NCBI RefSeq assembly: GCF_016583565.1 | Contig: NZ_NRRF01000009.1 | Location: 59,959-123,958 of the forward strand | DNA length: 64,000 bases | Reading direction: 5' to 3' | Source: Thiocystis violacea | GTDB taxonomy: Bacteria > Pseudomonadota > Gammaproteobacteria > Chromatiales > Chromatiaceae | Part shown: positions 31,743 through 39,578 of the stretch, piece after piece | Layout: every line of letters starts with the position of its first letter | How positions within the stretch are numbered: the stretch's first letter is position 1 | Program-made: the position numbers and the translations under genes | Notes under the pieces: model-generated | What the model was told of the DNA's origin: nothing | Seen by the model: only the letters and a program-made list of their open reading frames with translations | The model's database searches: none

Positions 31743-32618
31743 ATGTTGAGTTATCTCCACGGCTTCCATGCCGGTAACCATGCGGATGTGTTCAAGCATG
31801 CGGTCCTGACGCTCGCCCTCGATGCGCTCATGGCCAAGCCCAAGCCACTGGTCTATCTCGACTCCCATGCCGGCGTCGGGGTCTATGACCTGGCCGCGCC
31901 AGAGGCGAGCAAGACTGGCGAGTTCGCGGACGGGATCGGGCGACTCTGGCGCGAGCGTGGGGCCTTTGCCGAGCTGGCCAGCTATTTCGGCGCCATCGCG
32001 GCGCTGAATCCCGATGGCGGCTGTCGGCACTACCCCGGCTCGCCGCAACTCGCGCGGCACTGCCTGCGCGCGGACGACCGACTGATTCTCATGGAGCTGC
32101 ACAAGACGGAGGCGCAGCGCCTGCGCGCCGCGCTGCGGGCGGATCCGCGGGTCAACATCCATCATCGCGACGGGTTCGAGGCCCTGCCGGCCCTGCTGCC
32201 GCCAAGGCCGCCGCGCGGCCTGGTCCTGATCGATCCACCCTACGAAGTGAAGACCGATTACGAAGCGGTCGCGCGCGCGTTCGCGGCCGCCTATGCGCGC
32301 TGGCCGACCGGCGTCTATCTCATCTGGTATCCGCGCCTGGCCGTGCAACGCGACCGTGCCGATCACCTGCTGCGACGTCTGCTCCGCACCGTCCCTCGCT
32401 TCCTGGTGGCGGAGCTGGCCGTGCAGGCGCAAGCGGACGATGTCGGAATGCACGGCTCGGGCGTGGCCCTGGTGAACCCGCCCTGGCAGCTCGACGAGCG
32501 ACTCACGCAGCTGTTGCCGCGTCTCGCGGCCATCTTGGCGGCCGCTCCAGCCAAGGTCGAGGCGCAGACGCGCCCAGCGCCGCGCTGGTGCGTGCAATGG
32601 CGGGAAGGGGCCGATTGA
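31743..32618 (+). CDS. rlmJ: 23S rRNA (adenine2030-N6)-methyltransferase RlmJ
   Basis: SAM-dependent enzyme that methylates A2030 of 23S rRNA. The 291-residue product begins MLSYLHGFHAGNHADVFKH, the family N-terminus, and has the catalytic DPPY motif at residues 164-167, with Asp164 in the same position as the catalytic residue of the E. coli enzyme. Motif I is in LVYLDSHAGVGVYDL. Full length. It is flanked on both sides by GTGGGAGC palindromes. Confidence 0.94.
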   Translation: MLSYLHGFHAGNHADVFKHAVLTLALDALMAKPKPLVYLDSHAGVGVYDLAAPEASKTGEFADGIGRLWRERGAFAELASYFGAIAALNPDGGCRHYPGSPQLARHCLRADDRLILMELHKTEAQRLRAALRADPRVNIHHRDGFEALPALLPPRPPRGLVLIDPPYEVKTDYEAVARAFAAAYARWPTGVYLIWYPRLAVQRDRADHLLRRLLRTVPRFLVAELAVQAQADDVGMHGSGVALVNPPWQLDERLTQLLPRLAAILAAAPAKVEAQTRPAPRWCVQWREGAD

Positions 32619-33025
32619 CGACCGCCAGCTGTCATTGACCTCGCTCATCGGTTCGGCGCAGCGCCGCGGGAGCGCCGCCCTCGGCGCGACAGGCGCCCGG
32701 TCGCGGCGGGGCGCCGCTCCCACCTGCCGGCCTGCTGATCGAGGGCCGTTCGCACCGAATCCGTGTCGTTCGTCGGAAGAATCGCACGGCGTCGTTGGCC
32801 CGATGGCGGACCTCGGCGAGCATCGCCCGACGCTTCCACGTCAGCCCCGGCGGTGCCCCGGAAGTCGGTCGCGCGGGTGCAATGGCATCCGCCCTGTCGA
32901 AAACCAGCGTATTACCGATTACTTTTATCGGATCAACCGTCGTAGTATTCCCCACCTAGGCCGTCGCAGCACGGCCTCGCCGGCTGAGTCACAACGGCTG
33001 AGTCACAAACCGAGCGAGCAGCGTC
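32619..33025. other. 407-bp gap between rlmJ and the PAS kinase
   Basis: No gene is supported. It contains a GTGGGAGC-family palindrome (32668-32723), a small CCGAT/ATCGG dyad around a T-run (near 32915-32930), and two tandem 14-base copies of cggctgagtcacaa (32981-33008) shortly before the kinase start. TTACTT (32919) and TAGTAT (32943) at 18-base spacing are a weak candidate promoter. Confidence 0.5.
32668..32723. repeat. GTGGGAGC-family palindrome (copy 2, left arm degraded)
   Basis: GGGAGCG on the left pairs with CGCTCCC on the right around a CGCC-rich core; the outer left bases have diverged. Confidence 0.7.
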
Positions 33026-34630
33026 GTGCGAAATCATCCGGACAATCAACGGCAGGTGCGATTCTGGGCGCAAGATCCCCGGATTCAGGGGCTCGTCGCC
33101 AATGTCGCCGACGGCGTCATCGTCGTCGATGCCGAGGGCCGCATCGAGCTGTTCAACCCGGCGGCCGAGCGGCTGTTCGGCTATGCGGCCGAGGCAGTCA
33201 TGGATCGCAACGTCGCCATGCTCGCGCCGCCCACCCACCGCGATCGACATGCCTCTGGGATGGCCCGCTACCTGCAAACCGGCGAGACCCGGATCATCGG
33301 CACCGGGCGCGAGGTCGCCGGCCTGCGCCAGGATGGCACGACCTTCCCGATGTATCTCTCGGTCGGCGAGGTCGAGTTTCCCGGGTTCCATGGCTTCATC
33401 GGCGTGGTCCATGATCTGACGACGCAAAAGGTCGTGGAGCGCGAACTCGCCGCCGCCCGCGGCCACCTGCAGGACATCATCGACTCCATGCCCTCGATCC
33501 TGGTCGGGCTGGACGTGGATGCGCGCGTGACCCTCTGGAATCAGGCCGCGGCCGAGGTCTGGCAGCGCTCCGCGGGGGAGACCCACGGCATGGCCTTCGA
33601 GGAGGTGTTCCCCTACCTCGCGGGCGAGATCGGGGCCGTGAAGGCGGCGATCCGCGCCGGCGAGCCCTTCAAGCGCGAGCGCTTGCCGTTCCCGGCACGC
33701 GGCGAGACGCGCTACGCGGACGTGGTCGTCTATCCCCTGGCGAACCAGGACACGCCCGGCGCCGTGGTGCGCATCGACGATGTGACCGACCGGATGCGCA
33801 TGGAAGAGCTGATGGTCCAGACCGAAAAGATGATGTCGATCGGCGGACTCGCGGCCGGCATGGCGCATGAGATCAACAACCCCCTGGGGATCATGGCGCA
33901 GAGCTGTCAGAACCTGCTGCGGCGGGTCTCCGACGAGCTCCCGGCCAACCGCGAGGCGGCGGCCGAGCTGGGTGTCGACTTGGAGCTGGTGCGCCGCTAC
34001 CTGGAACAGCGCGGCTTCTTCCAATTCGTCGCCGGGATGCAGGAGGCCACCACGCGGGCCAGTGCCATCGTCACCGACATGCTCGCCTACAGCCGGCGCA
34101 GCGCCTCCAGCTTCGTCGCCGTCGAGCTGAGCGAGCTGCTTGAGCAGGTGCTGCGGCTCGCCAGTCATGACTACGACCTCAAGAAGAGCTACGACTTCCG
34201 CCGCATCCAGATCCATCGCGACTATGCGCCCGGCTCCTATGAGATCGACTGCGATCGCACCGCCATCGAGCAGGTCGTGCTCAACCTGCTCAAGAACGCC
34301 GCGCAGGCCATCGCCAACGCGCCGGACGGCGACCCCCCCGCGATCACCATCAGCCTGCGCGATGAGGGCGAGCGCGTTCGCCTGGAGGTCGCGGACAACG
34401 GCCCCGGCATGCCGGAGGACGTCCGGCATCGCCTCTTCGAGCCCTTCTTCACCACCAAACCCGTCGGCGTCGGCACCGGCCTCGGGCTGTCGGTCGCCTA
34501 CTTCATCGTCACCGAGCAGCATCGCGGCACCATGGAGGTCGTGAGCAAGCCCGGCGCGGGCGCGCGCTTCGTCATGCGTCTGCCGCGCGAGGGCCGACCC
34601 TATGCCGCAAGCGGCCCGGTTCGACGTTGA
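33026..34630 (+). CDS. PAS-PAS sensor histidine kinase
   Basis: A 534-residue cytoplasmic kinase without membrane spans. The first PAS domain (about residues 20-135) closely resembles the oxygen-sensing PAS of FixL in the segments around FNPAAERLFGY and GTTFPMYLSVGE. However, the residue aligned with the heme-ligating His is Arg89 (in TRIIGTGR), so heme is unlikely. A second PAS spans about 145-258. The phosphorylated His is His281 in AGMAHEINNPLG, and the ATPase domain carries DNGPGMP and GTGLGLS. It starts at GTG 33026 and overlaps the next gene, encoding a receiver-phosphatase, by four bases; together with the STAS gene they form one signalling unit. Confidence 0.92.
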   Translation: MRNHPDNQRQVRFWAQDPRIQGLVANVADGVIVVDAEGRIELFNPAAERLFGYAAEAVMDRNVAMLAPPTHRDRHASGMARYLQTGETRIIGTGREVAGLRQDGTTFPMYLSVGEVEFPGFHGFIGVVHDLTTQKVVERELAAARGHLQDIIDSMPSILVGLDVDARVTLWNQAAAEVWQRSAGETHGMAFEEVFPYLAGEIGAVKAAIRAGEPFKRERLPFPARGETRYADVVVYPLANQDTPGAVVRIDDVTDRMRMEELMVQTEKMMSIGGLAAGMAHEINNPLGIMAQSCQNLLRRVSDELPANREAAAELGVDLELVRRYLEQRGFFQFVAGMQEATTRASAIVTDMLAYSRRSASSFVAVELSELLEQVLRLASHDYDLKKSYDFRRIQIHRDYAPGSYEIDCDRTAIEQVVLNLLKNAAQAIANAPDGDPPAITISLRDEGERVRLEVADNGPGMPEDVRHRLFEPFFTTKPVGVGTGLGLSVAYFIVTEQHRGTMEVVSKPGAGARFVMRLPREGRPYAASGPVRR

Positions 34631-35844
34631 ACCGGCTGGAGTCAGCGGTCCAGCCGCCGCAGAGCGGTCCGACGCGGATCCTCATCATCGAGGATGACCC
34701 CGTGGTGCGCTTCAACACCCAGAGCTGGCTCGAGGACAGCGGCTACCGCGTGGATCAGGCCGACGACGGTGCCACGGGGCTCGCATTCGCGTTGGAGAAC
34801 CCCCCCGACCTGGTGCTCTGCGACCTGCGCATGCCCGGCATGGACGGATTCGGCGTCCTGCGGGAGCTGGGTGCCGCTCGTCCCGAGCTGCCCATCATCG
34901 TCGTCTCCGGCACCGGCGTGCTCGGCGATGCCGTGGAGTCCCTGCGCCAGGGCGCCTGGGACTTCGTGGTCAAACCGATTCAGGATATGGCGGTTCTGGA
35001 ACACGCCATCGAAGGCGCCTTGGAGAAGGCCAGGCTGATTCGCCAGAATCATGCGTATCAGAGCCAGCTGGAGCAGGTGAACCGGACCCTGCGCGAGCAG
35101 TTGGAGCGCATCCACGAGGACGCCGACGCCGGCCGCCGGATCCAGCTGCAGCTGATGCCGTGCCAGGAAAAGGCGTTCGGCCCCTACAGCTTCAGCCGCT
35201 GCCTGCTGGCGTCGACCTATCTCAGCGGTGACTTCGTCGACTATTTCCACATCGACCCGCGGCACCTGGGTTTCTTCATTGCCGATGTCTCCGGGCACGG
35301 CGTCTCCTCCGCCTTCGTCACCGTGTTGCTCAAGAGCTTCGTGCAGCGCGCGCTCGAACGCCTCCACCAGGACGGAGATCAGCGGGTGCTGGAGCCCCTG
35401 CGGATGCTCGAGACCCTCAATGCGCATCTCCTGGAGCAGGCGATCGACAAATATCTCACCATCTTCTACGGCGTCATCGAGCGCAGGACCGGGCAAATCC
35501 GCTACGCCAATGGCGGGCATTTCCCGAGCCCCATGCTCGTCGAGCGCGACGAGGCACGCTTCCTGGCTGGGCGCGCCATGCCGATCGGCCTCTTTCCGAG
35601 TCCGGAGCTGGACGCGGGTACGCTCGACCTGGCGCCCGGCAATGCGCTCATCCTCTGCTCGGATGGCGTGCTGGAGACCACGCCTGGCGAGTCGCTGGAC
35701 GCGCGCCTGCGGCGGTTGATCGAGGCCGTGAAAGAGCGGGTGGCGACCGCGACCGAGCTGGTCGAGCGGTTGGGGATCGACCCTGCACGCGCCTATCCGG
35801 ACGACATCACTGTATTGACCTTGGTGCGGGAGCAAGCGACATGA
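34627..35844 (+). CDS. Response regulator with PP2C-type phosphatase output (RssB/RsbU-like)
   Basis: A 405-residue protein. The receiver domain (residues 17-135) has Asp66 in LCDLRMPG as the phosphorylation site and Lys in VVKP. A short coiled linker (about 140-170) leads to a PP2C/SpoIIE phosphatase domain with metal-site aspartates in GDFVDYF and IADVSGHG (Asp220) and LCSDGVLE. Such proteins dephosphorylate STAS-domain antagonists in partner-switching systems; the STAS gene overlaps its 3' end. Translation appears to start at TTG 34627, overlapping the kinase stop. Confidence 0.92.
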   Translation: MNRLESAVQPPQSGPTRILIIEDDPVVRFNTQSWLEDSGYRVDQADDGATGLAFALENPPDLVLCDLRMPGMDGFGVLRELGAARPELPIIVVSGTGVLGDAVESLRQGAWDFVVKPIQDMAVLEHAIEGALEKARLIRQNHAYQSQLEQVNRTLREQLERIHEDADAGRRIQLQLMPCQEKAFGPYSFSRCLLASTYLSGDFVDYFHIDPRHLGFFIADVSGHGVSSAFVTVLLKSFVQRALERLHQDGDQRVLEPLRMLETLNAHLLEQAIDKYLTIFYGVIERRTGQIRYANGGHFPSPMLVERDEARFLAGRAMPIGLFPSPELDAGTLDLAPGNALILCSDGVLETTPGESLDARLRRLIEAVKERVATATELVERLGIDPARAYPDDITVLTLVREQAT

Positions 35845-36338
35845 CTGAAGGACGGGCGCGCTACGCGCGACGGGACGGGACCTGGCTGATCAAGCTCGAG
35901 GGCGACGTGCGCCATCCCCTGAGCCGGGGCCTCAACGCCTTGCTCGACCAAATCTTCGCCGACGCCGAACTCCGGCGCGTGCTGGTCGACTTGTCGGAGA
36001 CGGAGACCATCGATAGCACCAATCTCGGCGTTCTGGCGCGCATCGCGAATCACATGGTGAAGCAGGGGCGGTCACGGCCGACGCTGATTGCGCCGGACCC
36101 CGACATTCAGACGATCCTCCGATCCGTCTGCTTCGACCGCATCTTTCACATCCTCAGCCACTCGCCGCCCTCGGCGGGCGACCTGGACGATCTGCCCGAC
36201 CTCGCCCCGGACGAGCGTGCCACTCTGACCCTGATGCTGGGGGCGCATCGGCGTCTGAGCGCCCTCGATGCGGGCAACGAGCTGCAGTTTCGCGATCTGA
36301 TCCATCTGCTGGAGCAGGAGTACCGGCGCGGCGGTTGA
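35841..36338 (+). CDS. STAS-domain anti-sigma antagonist-like protein
   Basis: A 165-residue protein whose first about 105 residues form a STAS domain. The conserved phosphorylatable serine is Ser59 in TIDSTNLGVLARI. A Pro/Asp-rich linker and a C-terminal helical segment of about 60 residues follow, which is longer than a bare antagonist. It overlaps the phosphatase gene by four bases, so the phosphatase is the probable partner that dephosphorylates Ser59. No anti-sigma kinase (RsbW-like) is encoded nearby, so the downstream target is unknown. Confidence 0.88.
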   Translation: MTEGRARYARRDGTWLIKLEGDVRHPLSRGLNALLDQIFADAELRRVLVDLSETETIDSTNLGVLARIANHMVKQGRSRPTLIAPDPDIQTILRSVCFDRIFHILSHSPPSAGDLDDLPDLAPDERATLTLMLGAHRRLSALDAGNELQFRDLIHLLEQEYRRGG

Positions 36339-36386
36339 GCCGGCTCGAAGGCGTGCCGGCCCTCGTCTGACGAGGTGACTCGGAGA

Positions 36387-36971
36387 TCATGCGCCCGTGC
36401 CCAGGCCGTCGATGATCAGCAAATGACCGCCGGCACCCGTTCGTCGGGCCGTTTTCAATGGGACCAGCCGCGCGCCAAAGCGGCGTTCGCAGTCGTCGGC
36501 GAGCCGCAGGAAGGTCGAGCGACCAGGGTCGGCCAGCAGGATCTGCCGCACACCCAGCAGGAGCGCGCGCTCGATGAGGCGGCGCAGCTCGGTCGTCAAC
36601 TCGGGCCAGAAGCAGATGTCAGCGCCCAGGAGGATGTCGTGCTCGCGCAGACGCTGCTCGGAAATCGCCTCGAAGCGCACCTGCTCGGTCCGCACCTGCA
36701 CGCGGTTGAGGCGTGCGTGGGTCTCGGCATAGGGAAACACCTCGGCGTCGGCATCCGTCAGCAGAACCTCGACCGGGAAGTGCTTCGCGCAGTAGATCCC
36801 CAGGAGCCCCCAGCCGCAGCCAAGCTCCATGACACGTTGACCGCGGGACATGGGATGCGCGGCCAGGTATTCCATGAGCATGTAGCTCGATCGCCAGACC
36901 TGCGTGCCGTGCAGACTGGGTGTCGAGCAGGCCTTGCGCAGCGAGCGCAGCGCCGGGTGCGTGTGCTTCAT
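36387..36971 (-). CDS. Class I SAM-dependent methyltransferase
   Basis: A 194-residue methyltransferase of the lysine-methyltransferase-like 7-beta-strand type. Motif I is VMELGCGWGLLGIYCAK near residues 47-63, an acidic motif II is in VLLTDAD, and ILLGADICFW stands in the place of the DILFADVLY-type motif IV. The substrate is unknown. The ATG at 36971 is chosen because it gives MKHTHPALRSLRKAC directly before the conserved LHGTQVWRSSYMLMEYL; a start 38 codons upstream adds unrelated sequence. It converges on the STAS gene with 48 bases between. Confidence 0.75.
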   Translation of the reverse strand: MKHTHPALRSLRKACSTPSLHGTQVWRSSYMLMEYLAAHPMSRGQRVMELGCGWGLLGIYCAKHFPVEVLLTDADAEVFPYAETHARLNRVQVRTEQVRFEAISEQRLREHDILLGADICFWPELTTELRRLIERALLLGVRQILLADPGRSTFLRLADDCERRFGARLVPLKTARRTGAGGHLLIIDGLGTGA

Positions 36972-37351
36972 GATCTGAAGCCCATGGCGATCGAGGACAT
37001 GGCCAGGCGCGATCCGGCGTCGATCCTTCGAGGGACACGTCTCCTCGGCGCCCTGATCCTTCCCATCCAGAACGCGCGCAGTCAATTCGAGTCACCTCTC
37101 CATCGATCGAGTACACAGGCGCTGGCGTCGATCATCCGTCGGGCCAGTCGTCTTCGGTAGGGTGGACGAGCGAGAGCGAAGTCCACCCTGCCGGTCCAGC
37201 TGATGACCAAGGCCGGGTCCCTGATGGGCACGGGCCGCGTTCCGTGCTCGAATTCCGCCTCGGCGCCGACCGGACATGCCCATCGCGCAAGCCTCGACGC
37301 TAGGACGCCGTTTGGCCCTGGCCATGTCCGGCATTCACCCCAGGCTGGGGG
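36972..37351. other. 380-bp gap with 39-bp inverted-repeat arm
   Basis: The gap holds the left arm of the long inverted repeat (37132-37170) and a GTAGGGTGGAC...GTCCACCCT dyad (37157-37190). The rest contains partial matches to the GATGGGCACG/GCCCATC repeat family. No gene is supported. Confidence 0.6.
37132..37170 (+). repeat. 39-bp long-range inverted repeat, left arm
   Basis: The arm starts tcatccgtcgggccagtcgt and ends ggtggacgag. It matches the reverse complement of 38519-38557 at 37 of 39 positions. The two arms enclose about 1.35 kb with two small genes. Confidence 0.85.
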
Positions 37352-37906
37352 TCAGCGGGGAGCGCGCTCTTCCAACACCCGGATGCGCTCCTTGAGTGCC
37401 TCGATCTCCGAAGGTCCGGCCTGACCGCTCGGAGAGGGTGCGCCATAGACCGGGGCGCTAGGATTGCTCGGGGCCACGACCGGGGGTGTCATGCCGACCG
37501 GGGCAGCGTTGTACCCTGGGACGCCGGGTTGGCCGTAGGCGGGATAACCGCCATAGCCGCCCTGCGGGCCGTAGCCGACGGATCCAGGGTAGCCCGCGGG
37601 GCCGCCGTAACCGCCGGGCGCACCGTAGGCGCCTGGCATGGCATAGCCATTCGGCATGGGGTAGCCGCTCGGCGCCCCGTAGCCGTAGGGCATGCCCGAC
37701 CCGCCGGGCGGTCCATAGGCACCCGGCCCGTCGTAGCCAGGGCCACCCGCGTCGCGGTCGCCATCCTGCTGGCGGTCGCCGCCCATCCATTTGGAGGGAT
37801 TCATCATATTGCCCATGTCGAAGGCAAGGCCGCTCTGAGCGATGCCGATGAGGCTTGCGCCGAGCAAGGCGGCCAGCACTGTCCGAAGCTTCGTCGTGTC
37901 GTTCAT
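37352..37906 (-). CDS. Secreted Gly/Pro/Tyr-rich low-complexity protein
   Basis: A 184-residue protein with a signal peptide (residues 1-28, ending SGLAFD), a short conserved-looking segment MGNMMNPSKWMGGDRQQDGD, then about 100 residues of Gly, Pro, Tyr and Met in irregular GYG/GPAGYPG-type repeats. The C-terminus is a short charged helix (EIEALKERIRVLEE). The ATG at 37906 gives the signal peptide and has purine-rich sequence upstream. The repeat region is likely disordered. Function is unknown; an envelope or surface role is inferred. It lies within the 39-bp inverted repeats. Confidence 0.65.
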   Translation of the reverse strand: MNDTTKLRTVLAALLGASLIGIAQSGLAFDMGNMMNPSKWMGGDRQQDGDRDAGGPGYDGPGAYGPPGGSGMPYGYGAPSGYPMPNGYAMPGAYGAPGGYGGPAGYPGSVGYGPQGGYGGYPAYGQPGVPGYNAAPVGMTPPVVAPSNPSAPVYGAPSPSGQAGPSEIEALKERIRVLEERAPR

Positions 37907-38162
37907 GTCTGATCCTCGTCTGTTTTGTGAGTGTTCGTCATGCTTGGAATTGCCGACCCATCGCGTCCTGGAGCCGTGCATGCGGAGCCGGCGGTGCCCG
38001 TCGCGCGCCGGAAACAACCGTCGGTCGAAGCGGATGTTCGGGAAACGACAGACCGCCAGTCCCCGCTGCTCGGCAGGAGGGCGAGAGGGCAGTGCCTGAT
38101 CGATGAGAACCCTGGCGGCACCTCATGCCGACGCGGTCGCCAACCCCATCGGGCAAGGGCGA

Positions 38163-38369
38163 TCAGTCGATCCAGGCGCCTTGATAGAGCTCCCGGCCGG
38201 AGGGGTCCATGACGTAGTGCCGAGCCTGGCGCTCGCGATTGGCTGCGTCGCAAGCCGCCATCGCCTCCTCGAGGTCGGAAAAGTCCGCGACCTCCTGTTG
38301 CTCGAAGGCTCTCGACCGCGTCGCGGCGTCTTGGCCGGCGAGCGGCTCAGATCTCATCAGGGTATACAT
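38163..38369 (-). CDS. Small hypothetical protein
   Basis: A 68-residue acidic cytoplasmic protein, with no signal peptide or membrane span. The C-terminal half (ANRERQARHYVMDPSGRELYQGAWID) reads like a folded domain edge and the codon use is coding-like, but no family is recognised. The ribosome-binding site is weak. It lies between the arms of the 39-bp inverted repeat, downstream of which the neighbouring gene encodes the Gly-rich secreted protein on the same strand. Confidence 0.5.
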   Translation of the reverse strand: MYTLMRSEPLAGQDAATRSRAFEQQEVADFSDLEEAMAACDAANRERQARHYVMDPSGRELYQGAWID

Positions 38370-38453
38370 CGCGGGTCGCTCGTCTCCGTGGCTGCGGTGA
38401 AAGAGGAATACCGCTTGGATGGCGCGCGGCGGCCTTGGCTATCAGTTGGGCCG

Positions 38454-38532
38454 GTAGGGTGGACGAGCGAGCGCGAAGTCCACCGAATCCCGCGCCGTTC
38501 CTGGTGGACTGCGCCGCGCTTGTCCACCCTAC
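38454..38532 (+). repeat. 79-bp GTAGGGTGGAC palindromic element, copy 1
   Basis: The outer arms GTAGGGTGGAC and GTCCACCCTAC bound an inner GTCCACC/GGTGGAC pair. The same 79-bp unit is found in the opposite orientation at 53183-53261, with a few substitutions. Confidence 0.85.
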
Positions 38533-38557
38533 CGAAGACGACTGGCCCGAAGGATGA
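38519..38557 (-). repeat. 39-bp long-range inverted repeat, right arm
   Basis: Reverse complement of 37132-37170 with two mismatches. Its inner 14 bases are the right arm of the 79-bp element, but the match continues 25 bases beyond it, so it is more than the shared repeat end. Confidence 0.85.
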
Positions 38558-38834
38558 GCGTGGAGCGAGCCGCTGAGCGTCGTTCTAGCCTCGCATCGGC
38601 CAAGGCAACGGAGGTCGAGCGCGGCCAGACAGAGATGTCGGCGCGAATCGGCCGTTGCCTTCGGAACGATGGAGCTGATGGAGAGGGCGGGCGTTCGGCG
38701 GGAGCATGAAACGGCGAGACTCGCCGCAGGCTCACGCACATCCTGGCGCCTGGATGGGGTTCAGGGCAGCCTCTCCCAGAGGGAGAGGGGGAATCTGCGC
38801 CTGCTGTGTGCGACCTGCGGTCGCGGCCTGCGCC

Positions 38835-39107
38835 TTAGTAGCGGCGTCCGCCGGAACCGCGGTCAGTCTTCGGCTTGGCTTCATTGACCTTGATGGTACG
38901 GCCTTTCAGGTCCGTTCCATTCAGACCCTTGATGGCGGCGTCGGCGAATGAATTATTGGCCATTTCGACGAAACCGAAGCCTTTTGACTCACCAGTGAAC
39001 TTGTCCGTGATCAGATTGACCTGGGAAACGTCACCAAAACGGGCGAAGGTTTCACGCAGATCCGCATCCGTGATGTTGTATGGGAGATTGCCTACGTAGA
39101 TATTCAT
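38835..39107 (-). CDS. RRM-family RNA-binding protein
   Basis: A 90-residue single RNA-recognition-motif protein with RNP2 IYVGNL (residues 3-8) and RNP1 KGFGFVEM (residues 42-49) fully intact. It has a short Gly/Arg-rich tail. Such small RRM proteins in bacteria (and the cyanobacterial Rbp group) bind U-rich RNA and are often cold-induced. The ATG at 39107 is preceded by a GAGAGAGAGA tract as ribosome-binding site and overlaps the stop of a short upstream frame (ATGA). Confidence 0.93.
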   Translation of the reverse strand: MNIYVGNLPYNITDADLRETFARFGDVSQVNLITDKFTGESKGFGFVEMANNSFADAAIKGLNGTDLKGRTIKVNEAKPKTDRGSGGRRY

Positions 39108-39358
39108 GTCTCTCTCTCTCGGAATTCTTGTGCATTCGTTCTGGAAGGCGCGAGCGAAGATCGCCAAGCACGGGTTCTACTTCTGCGCCAAAGACACCGC
39201 GGACGCGGCAGTGGGGAAAGGGAGGCTACGAGGTCTCGTAGAAAATCGATGAGATAATCGTCGAAATCGGCAGGCGCCAGGTCCCGATCAATGGATCGGT
39301 CTTTCTCACTCGCATGGACAATAACAGGGTTGACTGAGGAAAGCACGCGATACTTCAT
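39104..39358 (-). CDS. Possible leader ORF upstream of the RRM gene
   Basis: An 84-codon frame whose TGA overlaps the RRM ATG as ATGA, with AGAGG six bases before its ATG. The N-terminal half is AT-richer and codes for an acidic stretch (DRDLAPADFDDYLIDFLRDL); the C-terminal half is Arg-rich and looks non-coding. It has no recognised family. It may be a leader peptide that couples translation, or an accident in the long 5' leader. Confidence 0.25.
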   Translation of the reverse strand: MKYRVLSSVNPVIVHASEKDRSIDRDLAPADFDDYLIDFLRDLVASLSPLPRPRCLWRRSRTRAWRSSLAPSRTNAQEFRERET

Positions 39359-39578
39359 GTGCCTCTATGCGGCCAATGAATGACCGATAAACAGGTTCTA
39401 CCGTGTCAATTGCCACTTGGGCGAATGCCATAAAGACTCATGCCTGGCGATGATGATTGGCGGGAATGGTCAGGTTCGCGCGCCTTGGCTTCCGACGTGG
39501 GAGCGCCGTCCTTGGCGCGATGGGCGCCCGGTCGCGGCGGGGCGCCGCTCCCAGTGCGCCCGTGGGTCCGGCGTGGGC
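39359..39578. other. 220-bp gap between the leader ORF and the second RRM gene
   Basis: The gap holds a minus-strand TTGACA (39404-39409) with no well-spaced -10 box, and the GTGGGAGC palindrome copy 3 (39497-39553) next to the 3' end of the second RRM gene. Confidence 0.5.
39497..39553. repeat. GTGGGAGC-family palindrome (copy 3)
   Basis: GTGGGAGCGCCG on the left and CGCCGCTCCCA on the right around a GGGCGCCCGGTCGCGGCGGG-type centre. Located just downstream of the second RRM gene. Confidence 0.75.

Larger units (their letters stand above)
38370..38834. other. 465-bp gap with 79-bp repeat and inverted-repeat arm
   Basis: The 79-bp element (38454-38532) and the right arm of the long inverted repeat (38519-38557) overlap here. 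The remainder to 38834, the 3' side of the RRM gene, has no supported gene and no clear terminator. Confidence 0.6.
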
